DNA from: Tersicoccus solisilvae
Lineage (GTDB): Bacteria; Actinomycetota; Actinomycetes; Actinomycetales; Micrococcaceae
Length of the DNA: 64,000 nucleotides
Direction of reading: 5' to 3'
Assembly: GCF_014643255.1 (NCBI RefSeq)
Contig: NZ_BMJI01000013.1
Location: 1 to 64,000, forward strand
Shown here piece by piece: positions 20,857 to 29,464 of the stretch. Under the pieces are notes generated by a model. The model saw only the letters and a program-made list of their open reading frames with translations. It ran no database searches and had not been told where the DNA came from. Within the stretch, counting starts at the first letter, position 1; the number at the start of each line of letters is the position of its first letter. Made by a program: the position numbers and the translations under genes.

Positions 20857-21030
20857 ATGGGACTCGGAGACAAGATCAGCAATGCTGCTCAGGACGTCAG
20901 CGGCAAGGTGAAGGAAGCCGCCGGCAAGGGCAGTGACGACCAGAGCCTCGAGGCGGAGGGCCGAGCCGATCAGGCCGGCGCCGACGTCAAGAAGGCCGGC
21001 GAGAACGTGAAGGACGCGTTCAAGCACTAG
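20857..21030 (+). CDS. CsbD family stress-response protein
   Basis: The 57-residue protein starts MGLGDKISNAAQDVSGKVKE and contains the CsbD hallmark of a KVKEAAGK helix followed by a second charged helix (EAEGRADQAGADVKKAGENVK). CsbD proteins are induced under general stress in many bacteria; the molecular role is unknown. GAAGGGAG is properly spaced before the ATG. Two hairpins directly downstream close the unit. Confidence 0.85.
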   Translation: MGLGDKISNAAQDVSGKVKEAAGKGSDDQSLEAEGRADQAGADVKKAGENVKDAFKH

Positions 21031-21039
21031 AGCGGACCG

Positions 21040-21060
21040 GGCGCCCGATGATCGGGCGCC
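21040..21060 (+). terminator. Hairpin after csbD
   Basis: GGCGCCCG (21040-21047) pairs with CGGGCGCC (21053-21060) around an ATGAT loop, 10 bases after the stop codon. Confidence 0.55.
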
Positions 21061-21071
21061 GACCGGACCGG

Positions 21072-21102
21072 AAGGGGCGGGGACCACGGGTTCCCGCCCC
21101 TT
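21072..21102 (+). terminator. Second hairpin with short T run after csbD
   Basis: AAGGGGCGGG (21072-21081) pairs perfectly with CCCGCCCCTT (21093-21102) around an 11-base loop, and TCCCC follows. With the preceding hairpin it forms a tandem terminator that separates the stress genes from the dha operon. Confidence 0.65.
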
Positions 21103-21185
21103 TCCCCTGCCCGGGGGCGGCGGTACTGTCGAGTCACCGCGACGACCTGCGATGACGCCGCGGACGGAGCGGACGAGGAGATTCG

Positions 21186-22187
21186 ATGAAGAAGCTCATC
21201 AATGACCCGAAGAACGTCGTCATGGAGTCGGTCGAGGGGTTCGGGCGCGCTCACGCCGACCTCGTCACCGTCAACCCCGAGCCGTTGTACGTGGTGCGCA
21301 AGGACGCCCCGCGCAGCGGCAAGGTCGGCCTGGTCTCCGGCGGAGGCAGCGGGCACGAGCCGTTGCACGCCGGTTTCGTCGGGCGCGGCATGCTGGACGC
21401 CGCGGTGCCCGGCGCGGTGTTCACCTCGCCCACGCCGGACGCGATCATCCCGGCGACCGCCGCGGTGGACGGCGGTGCCGGCGTCGTGCACATCGTGAAG
21501 AACTACACGGGCGACGTGCTCAACTTCGAGGCCGCCGCGGAGATGGCCGAGGCCGAGGGCAGCACCGTGCGCCAGGTGCTGGTCAACGACGACGTGGCCG
21601 TCGAGGACTCGCTGTACACCGCGGGCCGGCGCGGCGTCGCCGGCACCGTGCTCGTCGAGAAGATCGCCGGTGCCGCCGCCGAACGCGGGGACGACCTGGA
21701 CGCCGTCGTCGCCGTCGCCGAGCGGGTGGTCGCCAACGTCCGCTCGATGGGGGTGGCCCTGACCCCGTGCACGGTCCCGCACGCGGGGGACCCGAGCTTC
21801 GACCTGCGCGACGACGAGATCGAGATCGGCATCGGCATCCACGGGGAGCCGGGCCGCCGCCGGGGCAAGCTCGAACCGGCCGATGCCATCACCGAGCACC
21901 TGCTGCAACCGGTGCTCGACGACCTCGGCATCGGCTCCGGCGAGCGGGCACTGCTGTTCATCAACGGGATGGGCGGCACCCCGCTCTCCGAGTTGTACAT
22001 CGTGTACCGGGCGGCGGCCGCGCTGCTGGACCGCAGCGGGATCGGCATCGCCCGCTCGCTGGTCGGCAACTACACGACGTCCCTGGAGATGCAGGGGGCG
22101 TCCGTGACGGTGCTGCGGGTCGACGACGACATGCTCACCCTGTGGGACGAGCCCGTGCTCACCGCCGCGCTGCGGTGGGGGGCCTGA
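21186..22187 (+). CDS. dhaK: Dihydroxyacetone kinase subunit DhaK
   Basis: DhaK binds dihydroxyacetone covalently through a histidine for phosphorylation by DhaL. The 333-residue protein has the DAK1 pattern: [32 protein letters not shown], and [10 protein letters not shown] carrying the expected active-site histidine. GACGAGGAG precedes the ATG, and a TACTGT hexamer at 21124-21129 may be the -10. It is the first gene of dhaKLM. Confidence 0.95.
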   Translation: MKKLINDPKNVVMESVEGFGRAHADLVTVNPEPLYVVRKDAPRSGKVGLVSGGGSGHEPLHAGFVGRGMLDAAVPGAVFTSPTPDAIIPATAAVDGGAGVVHIVKNYTGDVLNFEAAAEMAEAEGSTVRQVLVNDDVAVEDSLYTAGRRGVAGTVLVEKIAGAAAERGDDLDAVVAVAERVVANVRSMGVALTPCTVPHAGDPSFDLRDDEIEIGIGIHGEPGRRRGKLEPADAITEHLLQPVLDDLGIGSGERALLFINGMGGTPLSELYIVYRAAAALLDRSGIGIARSLVGNYTTSLEMQGASVTVLRVDDDMLTLWDEPVLTAALRWGA

Positions 22188-22189
22188 CC

Positions 22190-22861
22190 GTGGCGGGCGA
22201 CGCCCTGGACACGGCGTGGGCGGTGCGCTGGGTGCGCGCCGCCGCCGACGCGATGGCGGAGCACCGCCGGGAGCTGATCGATCTGGACCGGGCGATCGGC
22301 GACGGCGACCACGGCGAGAACATGGACCGCGGCTTCAGCGCCGCCCGCGAGAAGCTCGAGGAGGAGTTCGCGGGCCCGGGCGCGGTGCTGAAGATGGTCG
22401 CCATGACGCTGATGTCCAAGGTCGGCGGCGCGGCCGGGCCGCTGTACGGCACGGCGTTCCTGCGGGCCGCCACCAGCCTGGGCGACGCCGACGCGTCCGC
22501 GGAGGCCGTCGCGGCAGCACTCACCGCCGCCCGCGACGGCGTCGTCAGCCGCGGCAAGGCCGAGGTGGGCGACGCGACCATGGTCGACGCGTGGACGCCG
22601 GCCGTGGACGCGGCCACGCAGGCGGCGTCCGCCGGTGATTCGCCGGCCGCGGTGCTGGCCGCCGCCGCCGACGCCGCGCAGACCGGGGCGGAGTCCACCG
22701 ACGAGCTGCAGGCCCGGAAGGGCCGAGCCAGCTACCTCGGCGAGCGCAGTGTCGGTCACCGGGACCCGGGCGCTGTCTCCACCGTCCTGCTGTTGCGGGC
22801 CGCCGCCGACGCCGCCGCCACGGGTGCGGGGACGGCGTCGGGCGACGGGTCCGGCGCGTGA
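22190..22861 (+). CDS. dhaL: Dihydroxyacetone kinase ADP-binding subunit DhaL
   Basis: DhaL carries the ADP cofactor that is rephosphorylated by DhaM and passes phosphate to dihydroxyacetone. DRAIGDGDHGENMDRGF holds the Mg-binding aspartates, KVGGAAGPLYGT the nucleotide loop, and RASYLGERSVGHRDPGA the C-terminal signature. The 223-residue product starts at a GTG two bases after the dhaK stop and overlaps dhaM by four bases. Confidence 0.95.
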   Translation: MAGDALDTAWAVRWVRAAADAMAEHRRELIDLDRAIGDGDHGENMDRGFSAAREKLEEEFAGPGAVLKMVAMTLMSKVGGAAGPLYGTAFLRAATSLGDADASAEAVAAALTAARDGVVSRGKAEVGDATMVDAWTPAVDAATQAASAGDSPAAVLAAAADAAQTGAESTDELQARKGRASYLGERSVGHRDPGAVSTVLLLRAAADAAATGAGTASGDGSGA

Positions 22862-23565
22862 GCGTCGGCCTGGTCGTCGTCTCGCACAGCCCGAAGATCG
22901 CCGAGGGCGTGCGCGACCTCGCGGCCCAGATGGCCGCCGACGTGCGGATCGTTCCCGCCGGGGGCACCGACGAGGGCGGTATCGGCACCAGCTTCTCCGT
23001 CGTGATGGCGGCGGTCGAGTCCGCGCAGAGCGGTGACGGCGTCGTCGTGCTCACCGACCTCGGCTCCGCCGTGATGACCGCGGACTCCGTACTCGAGTTC
23101 CTCGACGACGACGCCCGCGCGCTCGTGCGGGTGCCGGACGCGCCGCTGGTGGAGGGCGCGGTGGCCGCCGCGGTCGCCGCACAGGGCGGGGCGGACCTGG
23201 ACCGGGTGACCGCCGACGCGGTGGCCGCGGGAGGCCCCGGCTCACCGTCGACGGGGGCCGCGTCCGGCGGTGCCGACGCCGGTGCCGATCGCGCGGGCGC
23301 CGCCGACGAGACCGCGACCGGCTCCTTCACCCTCGTCAACGCGGTCGGCCTGCATGCCCGCCCGGCCGCGATGCTCGCCCAGGCGCTCGGCGCGCTCGAC
23401 GCGCAGACCGAGGTGAACGGCGTCGACGGCGCCTCCGTGACGATGCTGATGACGCTCGCCGCCGGGCAGGGGTCGACCCTCACCGTCCGGTCCAGCGGGC
23501 CCGACGCGGAGCGCGCGATCCAGACCGTGGGCGACCTGGTGGGCCGCGGCTTCGACGAGGACTGA
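22858..23565 (+). CDS. dhaM: Dihydroxyacetone kinase phosphoryl donor subunit DhaM (EIIA-HPr fusion)
   Basis: The N-terminal EIIA-Man-like domain (VGLVVVSHSPKIAEGV, active His9; GGIGTSF; TDLGSAVMT) is joined by an Ala/Gly/Asp linker (about 125-152) to an HPr domain with active His166 in NAVGLHARPAAM. The product therefore lacks the enzyme I domain that Escherichia coli DhaM carries, and must depend on a separate PTS enzyme I. It closes the dhaKLM operon, overlapping dhaL as GTGA. Confidence 0.93.
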   Translation: MSVGLVVVSHSPKIAEGVRDLAAQMAADVRIVPAGGTDEGGIGTSFSVVMAAVESAQSGDGVVVLTDLGSAVMTADSVLEFLDDDARALVRVPDAPLVEGAVAAAVAAQGGADLDRVTADAVAAGGPGSPSTGAASGGADAGADRAGAADETATGSFTLVNAVGLHARPAAMLAQALGALDAQTEVNGVDGASVTMLMTLAAGQGSTLTVRSSGPDAERAIQTVGDLVGRGFDED

Positions 23566-23610
23566 GCCCCGCTCCTCCTGCCCCGAGGCCGGCCCGGGGT
23601 GGGTCCGAAC

Positions 23611-24657
23611 TCAGTCGGGCAGGCGGACGGTCCTCCCGTCGTCGTCGCGCGTGCCGCCCGCGCCGTCCAGCCTGACCAGTCCGTCTGCCGCCAGGCCACC
23701 CAGCGCGGAACGGATGCGGTCCTCGTCGTGGCCGAGTCCGGCCAGGGTCCGCAGGGCTCGGCCGTGCGTGGCCGGCTCGGCCGATGCCGCCGCGGAGGTG
23801 CCGGTGAGATCGACGGTGGCTCCGGTCGCGGTCCGTACCAGCGCCTCCACGTCGACGGGACCGGCCGCCTCGCGCACGACCGCGAGGATCGCGCCGCGCA
23901 GCTGCCGGGTAGTGCCGGCCCACGCCTGGCCGGTGGGGCGGTGTTCCGGTGCGGGGCGTCCGGCCGCGAGCCAGGCGCAGCGGTCGGCGAGGGGGCAGTC
24001 GTCGCACCGGGGGGAGCGAGCCGTGCACACGAGCGCGCCGAGCTCCATCACGGCGACGTTCCACACCGCGGCCTCGGCGTCGTCGGCGGGCAGCAGGTCG
24101 CGGGCGAGCCGGGTCTCGGCGACGGTCTGCGAGGGGCGGGGCAGGGCGCGGCCGTGCAGGACGCGCGTGAACACGCGCCGGATGTTGGTGTCCAGCACGA
24201 CGGTGCGGCGCCCGTGGGCGAAGGCGGCGACGGCGGCGGCGGTGTAGGCGCCCACGCCGGGCAGCGCGAGCAGCGCTTCCTCGTCGTCGGGCACCCGGCC
24301 GCCGTGCCGGGTGGTGATCGCGGTGGCCGCCGCGTGCAGGCGCAGCGCGCGCCGCGGGTAGCCCAGGCGGCCCCAGGCGCGCACCGCCTCCCCGCTCGGC
24401 ACCGCGGCCAGGTCCGCCGGCGTCGGCCACCGGGCGAGCCACTGCTCCCACACCGGGAGCACGCGCACCACCGGGGTCTGCTGCAGCATGAACTCGCTGA
24501 CCAGCACGGCCCAGGCGGTGCGCTCCGCCGCACGCCATGGCAGCGTCCGGGCGTGCCGCCCGTACCAGTCGATCACGGTGGCGTGCAGATCGGCGGTCGC
24601 GTCCGGATCGGCGGGATCGACGACCGCAGCCGTCGTGCTCGATGCCGCCTGCGTCAT
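23611..24657 (-). CDS. mutY: A/G-specific adenine glycosylase MutY
   Basis: MutY removes adenine mispaired with 8-oxoguanine. The 348-residue protein has the HhH-GPD core (WAVLVSEFMLQQTPVVRV; LPGVGAYTAAAVAAFA; VVLDTNIRRVFTR) and the four-cysteine [4Fe-4S] loop (C-X6-C-X2-C-X5-C in CTARSPRCDDCPLADRC). The C-terminal region is short and lacks a full NUDIX-like 8-oxoG recognition domain, as in many actinobacterial versions. The ATG at 24657 has TAGCAT 7 bases upstream, a leaderless-type promoter. It is divergent from the anchored protein that follows. Confidence 0.93.
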   Translation of the reverse strand: MTQAASSTTAAVVDPADPDATADLHATVIDWYGRHARTLPWRAAERTAWAVLVSEFMLQQTPVVRVLPVWEQWLARWPTPADLAAVPSGEAVRAWGRLGYPRRALRLHAAATAITTRHGGRVPDDEEALLALPGVGAYTAAAVAAFAHGRRTVVLDTNIRRVFTRVLHGRALPRPSQTVAETRLARDLLPADDAEAAVWNVAVMELGALVCTARSPRCDDCPLADRCAWLAAGRPAPEHRPTGQAWAGTTRQLRGAILAVVREAAGPVDVEALVRTATGATVDLTGTSAAASAEPATHGRALRTLAGLGHDEDRIRSALGGLAADGLVRLDGAGGTRDDDGRTVRLPD

Positions 24658-24742
24658 GCTCTCGATGCTAGGGCAGCAGGCAGGCTCGGCCCGGCGGCGC
24701 GTCACCCGGGACGCGTCCACGGGCGCCACTACGCTGGAGGGC

Positions 24743-25387
24743 ATGCCAACGAACGGAAGCGGCCGCGGGCCCAGTGCGGCCACCTTCCGGCGTCGCCGGC
24801 TGGTCGCCGCCCTCGTCGTGCTCGTGCTCGTCGTCGCGCTGCTCGGCGGGGTGATCGCCCTGTTCACCGCCGTCGGCGGCAGCACCGCCTCCGGTTCCGC
24901 GACCGGCCGACCCGGCGACGGCGGTACCGCGTCCGCGACGCCCGCCCCGACGTCGAGCCGGCCCACCTCCAAGCCGTCGAGCGCCTCACCCACCCCGACG
25001 CCCACGTGCGACCCCGCCAAGGTGACCGTGGAGGCGGCGACGGACAAGGCGGTGTACGCGCCGGGCGAGAAGCCGCTGCTGACGCTGCGGGTGATCAACG
25101 GCAATGCCGTGCCCTGCGAGGTCAACGTGGGCACCAGCCAGATGGAGTTCGTCATCACCAGCGGCAACGACCGGGTCTTCTCCTCGAAGGACTGCCAGGT
25201 GGAGCCGTCGGACAACAAGAAGCGGCTGGCCGCGGGCGCCACCGACTCGGCGAACTTCCCCTGGAACCGCAACCGGTCGACGACCGGCTGCGCGGCGGTG
25301 AAGACCGAACCGCGGCCCGGGTACTACCGGCTGGAGGTCAAGCTCGGGGACCGGGCCGGCGGGCAGACCATGTTCCAGTTGCAGTGA
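24743..25387 (+). CDS. Membrane-anchored extracytoplasmic protein between mutY and disA
   Basis: The 214-residue protein has a basic N-terminus (FRRRRL), one membrane helix at about 20-43, a Ser/Thr/Pro linker (about 48-90) and an extracytoplasmic beta-rich domain with conserved cysteines (CDPAKVTVEAATDKAVYAPG... PCEVNVG... DCQVEP... GCAAV). The position matches Rv3587c of Mycobacterium tuberculosis, beside disA and near mutY, which is also a conserved membrane protein of unknown function. TACGCT is 7 bases before the ATG, overlapping a GGAGGG that could serve as ribosome-binding site. Confidence 0.75.
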   Translation: MPTNGSGRGPSAATFRRRRLVAALVVLVLVVALLGGVIALFTAVGGSTASGSATGRPGDGGTASATPAPTSSRPTSKPSSASPTPTPTCDPAKVTVEAATDKAVYAPGEKPLLTLRVINGNAVPCEVNVGTSQMEFVITSGNDRVFSSKDCQVEPSDNKKRLAAGATDSANFPWNRNRSTTGCAAVKTEPRPGYYRLEVKLGDRAGGQTMFQLQ

Positions 25388-25416
25388 CCGTCGCGGTGCG
25401 GCCCCGCTGACCGCCG

Positions 25417-26481
25417 TCAGCCGAAGCGGTCCAGCAGACTCGTCTCCGCGATCCGGGACAGGGTCTCGCGCACCAGCCGGGCGCGCTGTTCCCCGACGCC
25501 GTCGACGGTCATCAGGTCCTCGACGTTCGCGGCCATCAGGGTCTGCAGGTCACCGAACCGGGAGATCAGCCGTTCGATCACCGGGCGGGGCAGCGCCTGC
25601 ATCCCGGCCAGGAGCCGGTAACCGCTGGGCTGGACGGGCGCCTCCAGGTTGTCGCCGGCGCGGATCAGCCCGACCGCCTGGGCGATCACGGCCAGGTCCA
25701 CCATCTCCGCGGACGTCAGCCCCCGCAGCGTGGCCACCGCGGCGTCCACCTGGTCGGGGGTCAACTCCGTGCCGAGGTAGTCGCCGAGCAGCATCTGGCT
25801 GTCCGGCCCGAGCCCGGTGGACAGTTCCTCCAGCTGCAGGTCGACGAGCCGGCCGTCGGTCCCGAGCTCCGTCACGTACTGGCGGATCTCGTCCGAGATG
25901 CGGCGCACCATCTCCTGGCGCTGCAGGGTGATGGCCACCTCCCGGACGGTCGCGACGGCCTCGATCTCCGACGCGGAGAGGGCGGTCGTCACCTGGTCCA
26001 GCCGGTTGCGGTAGCGCTCCAGGGTCTGCAGCGCCTGGTTGGCGCGGGCGAGGATCGCGGCGGAGCCCTCCAGCACGTGCTTGCTGGCCCCCATGTACAG
26101 TCCGATGATCCCCATCGACTGGCTGACGGACACGACCGGCAGCCCGGTCTGCCGGGCCACCCGCTCGGCCGTGCGGTGCCGGGTGCCGGTCTCCGACGTC
26201 TCGATCGACGGGTCCGGCATCAGGTGCACGCCGGCGCGGACGATGCGGGTCAGGTCCCGGTCGACGACGATCGCCCCGTCCAGCTTCGCCAGTTCCCGCA
26301 GCCGGGTGGCGGAGAACTCGATCCCGATGTCGAATCCGCCGGTGCAGAGCCGTTCGACGGTGCGGTCCCAACCGAGCACGATCAGGGCGCCGGTGCGACC
26401 GTTGAGGATGCGCTCGATGCCGTCCCGCAGGGCGGTGCCCGGAGCCAGCCGCGCCAGCGTCTCCCGCGGCATGCTGCTCAT
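25417..26481 (-). CDS. disA: DNA integrity scanning protein DisA, diadenylate cyclase
   Basis: DisA makes c-di-AMP from two ATP and responds to branched DNA. The N-terminal DAC domain shows LDGAIVVDRDL and GTRHRTAERVARQTG, both active-site motifs. A central helical spine follows, and the C-terminal HhH DNA-binding domain ends with LMTVDGVGEQRARLVRE. The 354-residue length is normal. AGGAG stands before the ATG. It is downstream of radA on the same strand, the usual pairing; RadA is a known DisA partner in some bacteria. Confidence 0.96.
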   Translation of the reverse strand: MSSMPRETLARLAPGTALRDGIERILNGRTGALIVLGWDRTVERLCTGGFDIGIEFSATRLRELAKLDGAIVVDRDLTRIVRAGVHLMPDPSIETSETGTRHRTAERVARQTGLPVVSVSQSMGIIGLYMGASKHVLEGSAAILARANQALQTLERYRNRLDQVTTALSASEIEAVATVREVAITLQRQEMVRRISDEIRQYVTELGTDGRLVDLQLEELSTGLGPDSQMLLGDYLGTELTPDQVDAAVATLRGLTSAEMVDLAVIAQAVGLIRAGDNLEAPVQPSGYRLLAGMQALPRPVIERLISRFGDLQTLMAANVEDLMTVDGVGEQRARLVRETLSRIAETSLLDRFG

Positions 26482-26561
26482 CGGTCGCCTCGCTCCTGGT
26501 GGTGGGCCGGCCGGCCCGACGGGTACCGTCCGAGCCTAGTCCAGGCCCGCCGTTCCGGGCG

Positions 26562-27968
26562 TCAGCCCTCCGGTGTGCCGGGGTAGAGGACGGCCAGGGC
26601 CTCGTTGAGCGAGGACACCTCCCGGACGGTCACCCCGGCGGGGCCGATCACCGGGCCGTGGGGGGCGGCGGGCACGATGGCGTGGGTGTACCCCAGCCGC
26701 GCCGCCTCCTGCACCCGGCGCAGGATCTCCGGCACCGGACGTACCTCGCCGGCCAGGCCCACCTCGCCGAAGGCGATCATGTTCCGGCGCACCGCCTCGC
26801 CCCGCTTCGCGGACGCCAACGCCAGGGCGACGGCCAGATCGGCGGCCGGCTCGGTGAGCCGCACCCCGCCGACGGTGGCGACGTAGCTCTCGTCGCCGCC
26901 GACCGCGTAGCCGGCACGCTGCTGCAACACGGCCAGCAGCATCGACACCCGGGACGAGTCGAGCCCGCTGGTCGCCCGGCGGGTGCCGCCGGGGGCGGAC
27001 GGCGCGAGCAGCGCCTGCACCTCGGCGACCAGCGGCCGGCGCCCCTCCAGGGTCACCGTGACGCACGTGCCGGGCACCGGCTCCCGGGTGCGGGAGATGA
27101 ACAGGCCGCTCGGGTCGGCCAGCCCGGTGATGCCGTCCTCCGTCAGGTCGAAGCAGCCCACCTCGTCGGTGGGGCCGAACCGGTTCTTCGTGGCGCGCAG
27201 CAGCCGCAGCCGGGAGTGCCGCTCCCCGTCGAACTGGCAGACCACGTCCACCAGGTGCTCGAGCAGTCGGGGGCCGGCGATGGACCCGTCCTTGGTCACG
27301 TGCCCGACGAGCAGGGTGGTCATGTTCCGCTTCTTCGCCGCCGCGATCAGGGAGGCCGCCACCTCCCGCACCTGCGTGACGCCGCCGGCCACCCCGTCCA
27401 CCTCGGCGCTGGAGAGGGTCTGCACCGAGTCGATCACCAGCAGCCGCGGGTCCAGGGCCTCGACGTGGGCCAGTGCGGTGCCCAGGTCCGTCTCCGCGGT
27501 CAGGTACAGCCGCTCCGCGACCGCGTCGATGCGCTCGGCCCGCAGCTTCACCTGCGCGGCCGACTCCTCACCCGTCACGTACAGCACGTCGCTGCCCCGG
27601 CCGGCGAGTTTCGCGGAGACGTCCAGCAGCAGCGTCGACTTGCCGACGCCGGGCTCCCCGGCCATCAGCACCACCGCCCCGGCCACCAGCCCACCACCGA
27701 GCACGCGGTCCAGCTCGTCGACGCCGGTCCGCAGGTAGGCGGCCGCCGTCGCATCGACCTCGGTGATCCGCTGGGCGGGGGCGGCGACGCGGGAGGCCGC
27801 CGTCGTGCGCCCCACCGACGGCCCGCCGACCTCCTCGATGCTGCCCCACGCCTGGCACTGGCTGCACCGGCCCATCCACTTCGCGGTGGTCGCCCCGCAC
27901 TCGGCGCACCGGTAGCTGGCGGTGCGGGGGGTCCCGGGGCGGCGGGACGTGGTGGTGCGCGTGCTCAT
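26562..27968 (-). CDS. radA: DNA repair protein RadA
   Basis: RadA (Sms) is a RecA-like, branch-migrating helicase in recombinational repair. The 468-residue protein has an N-terminal zinc finger (Cys21, 24, 35, 38), Walker A GEPGVGKS near 95, the RadA-specific KNRFG motif, and a C-terminal Lon-like domain (GLDSSRVSMLLAVLQ... VGLAGEVRPV). TAGGGT lies 6 bases upstream of the ATG with no Shine-Dalgarno, suggesting a leaderless transcript that continues into disA. Confidence 0.96.
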   Translation of the reverse strand: MSTRTTTSRRPGTPRTASYRCAECGATTAKWMGRCSQCQAWGSIEEVGGPSVGRTTAASRVAAPAQRITEVDATAAAYLRTGVDELDRVLGGGLVAGAVVLMAGEPGVGKSTLLLDVSAKLAGRGSDVLYVTGEESAAQVKLRAERIDAVAERLYLTAETDLGTALAHVEALDPRLLVIDSVQTLSSAEVDGVAGGVTQVREVAASLIAAAKKRNMTTLLVGHVTKDGSIAGPRLLEHLVDVVCQFDGERHSRLRLLRATKNRFGPTDEVGCFDLTEDGITGLADPSGLFISRTREPVPGTCVTVTLEGRRPLVAEVQALLAPSAPGGTRRATSGLDSSRVSMLLAVLQQRAGYAVGGDESYVATVGGVRLTEPAADLAVALALASAKRGEAVRRNMIAFGEVGLAGEVRPVPEILRRVQEAARLGYTHAIVPAAPHGPVIGPAGVTVREVSSLNEALAVLYPGTPEG

Positions 27969-28020
27969 GGTTCCACCCTAGGCAGCGCCACCGACAGAAC
28001 CGGGCCCACCCCGCGCCAGG

Positions 28021-28079
28021 TCGTCAATAGATGCACACCCGGCCCCGGATTCGGGGTCGGATGGAGCATCTATTGACGA
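28021..28079. repeat. Perfect 14-bp inverted repeat with nested hairpin
   Basis: TCGTCAATAGATGC at 28021-28034 is exactly complementary to 28066-28079. Inside, CCCCG (28043-28047) pairs with CGGGG (28052-28056) around a GATT loop. The outer arms are A/T-rich for this genome. It lies between the 3' end of the FUSC-family gene and the radA promoter, both on the - strand. It could be a terminator, a protein-binding site or a short repeated palindromic element. Confidence 0.8.
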
Positions 28080-28100
28080 GCTGGCGGAAGAAGAGAGGGG

Positions 28101-29231
28101 TCAGTCCAGGTCGGGCAGGAAGTCCCGGGCGTCCTCGTGGGACAGGCCGGTGGACTCCAGCAGGTCGACGATCAGCGGGCGCAGCAGCACGACGAGGGTC
28201 TCGCCCTCGAGGTGCTGGATGCGCAGCAGCCGGGGGTGCATCCGGGTGGCGACGTCACCGAGCTCGTACCGGGCCCGCCGGATCAGCCGGTCCCGCCCGT
28301 CCGAACGTCGCTCGCCGACGGCGGCGGCCAGCGAGTCCACCGCGTCCGCCAGGTCCTGCAGCACGGCGACGATGCTCTCGGCGCCGGGGTCGCTCAGTGC
28401 CGCGTGGTTGATCACGGACGCGAGCCGACGGGCGAACACCCGGCTGTTGCGCAGCGCCAGGTCGACGGCGGACAGGGCATCGGCCAGGTCCGCCAGCTCG
28501 CCCCGGTGCCGGCGGTAGGCCGGCGCGAGCGCGGCGACCTCGGTCGACCCCGTCAGGGTCACCCGCATCGCGTCGATCGACTTCTGGGTGCCGCGCGCCC
28601 GCACCAGCGCGTGCCAGGCCGTCGTCGCGTCGGCCTCCCGCACCGCCGTCGCGCACTCGCGCAGGATCAGCGCCTGCTCGGTGAGCAGGGAACTGAGCTC
28701 GGCGCGCGGCTCCGTGCGAGGATCCCGGGGGACGAGCATCGTGATCAGCAGGGCCATCACCCCGCCCACGACGGCGTCCACGCTGCGGGTGAAGGGGCCC
28801 GAGTCCGGCACCGGGAGCAGCACGACGAGCAGGGACTGCAGGCCCAGCTGGGTGGTGAAGACGACGCCCCGGTCGAGGAACCGGGCCAGCATGATGGAGA
28901 CGAACAGGATGATCGCCGCCTGCCACAACCCGTGGCCGAGCACCTGGATCAACAGCTCGCCGACGGCGATGCCCAGGGTGCAGCCGATGCCCACCTCGAG
29001 CACCCGGCGCACGCGCGGCTCGCGGGAGAACCCGAGGGACACCAGGCCCGCGGTGGCGGCGAAGATCGGCCCCCGGTGGCCCAGCACCAGCTCGGCGAAC
29101 GCGTAGGCGCCCACCCCGCAGACGGTCATCTGCACGGCCGGGAGCACGGACTTGCGCGTCCGGGACAACCCGACCCGCGAACGCACACGGACGAAGCGGC
29201 GGCCTCTGCTCCACACCTCGCTCACGTGCAC
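28101..29231 (-). CDS. FUSC family / aromatic acid exporter-like membrane protein
   Basis: The 376-residue protein has a basic N-terminus, about six membrane helices within residues 28-168, then a long cytoplasmic helical domain. The pattern (KSVLPAVQMTVCGVGAYAFAELVLGHRGPIFAATAG) fits the FUSC/ArAE superfamily of aromatic-acid or fusaric-acid exporters; the substrate is unknown. I accept the GTG at 29231 because TAGACT is 7 bases upstream in leaderless spacing; the GTG two codons later is the alternative. Confidence 0.8.
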   Translation of the reverse strand: MHVSEVWSRGRRFVRVRSRVGLSRTRKSVLPAVQMTVCGVGAYAFAELVLGHRGPIFAATAGLVSLGFSREPRVRRVLEVGIGCTLGIAVGELLIQVLGHGLWQAAIILFVSIMLARFLDRGVVFTTQLGLQSLLVVLLPVPDSGPFTRSVDAVVGGVMALLITMLVPRDPRTEPRAELSSLLTEQALILRECATAVREADATTAWHALVRARGTQKSIDAMRVTLTGSTEVAALAPAYRRHRGELADLADALSAVDLALRNSRVFARRLASVINHAALSDPGAESIVAVLQDLADAVDSLAAAVGERRSDGRDRLIRRARYELGDVATRMHPRLLRIQHLEGETLVVLLRPLIVDLLESTGLSHEDARDFLPDLD

Positions 29232-29331
29232 GCTCGCCAGTCTAGGGGCGCGGGGATCGCCGCCGCGGCGTGGACCGGCGCCGAGACGCTGAGACGGGAA
29301 TCACGCCGGCCGTCGTGAACCGCTGGCCGCC

Positions 29332-29353
29332 GTTAACCTCCCGTTAAGGTGAG
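29332..29353 (+). promoter_or_regulatory. Pho-box-like direct repeat upstream of pstS
   Basis: Two adjacent 11-bp units, GTTAACCTCCC (29332-29342) and GTTAAGGTGAG (29343-29353), share GTTAA with an 11-bp period. This is the periodicity of PhoP/PhoB/RegX3 boxes, and GTTAACC resembles the actinobacterial GTTCACC. A TACCGT at 29381-29386 may be the -10. Confidence 0.65.
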
Positions 29354-29464
29354 GCGCCCGGTCCCGTCACCTGTCCTGCCTACCGTCACAGCTGTTGTGC
29401 TTCGCGACCGTTGCCCGGAATTGGGCCGGCGACGGATCGATCCTCCCAGGTAAAGGACTACACA

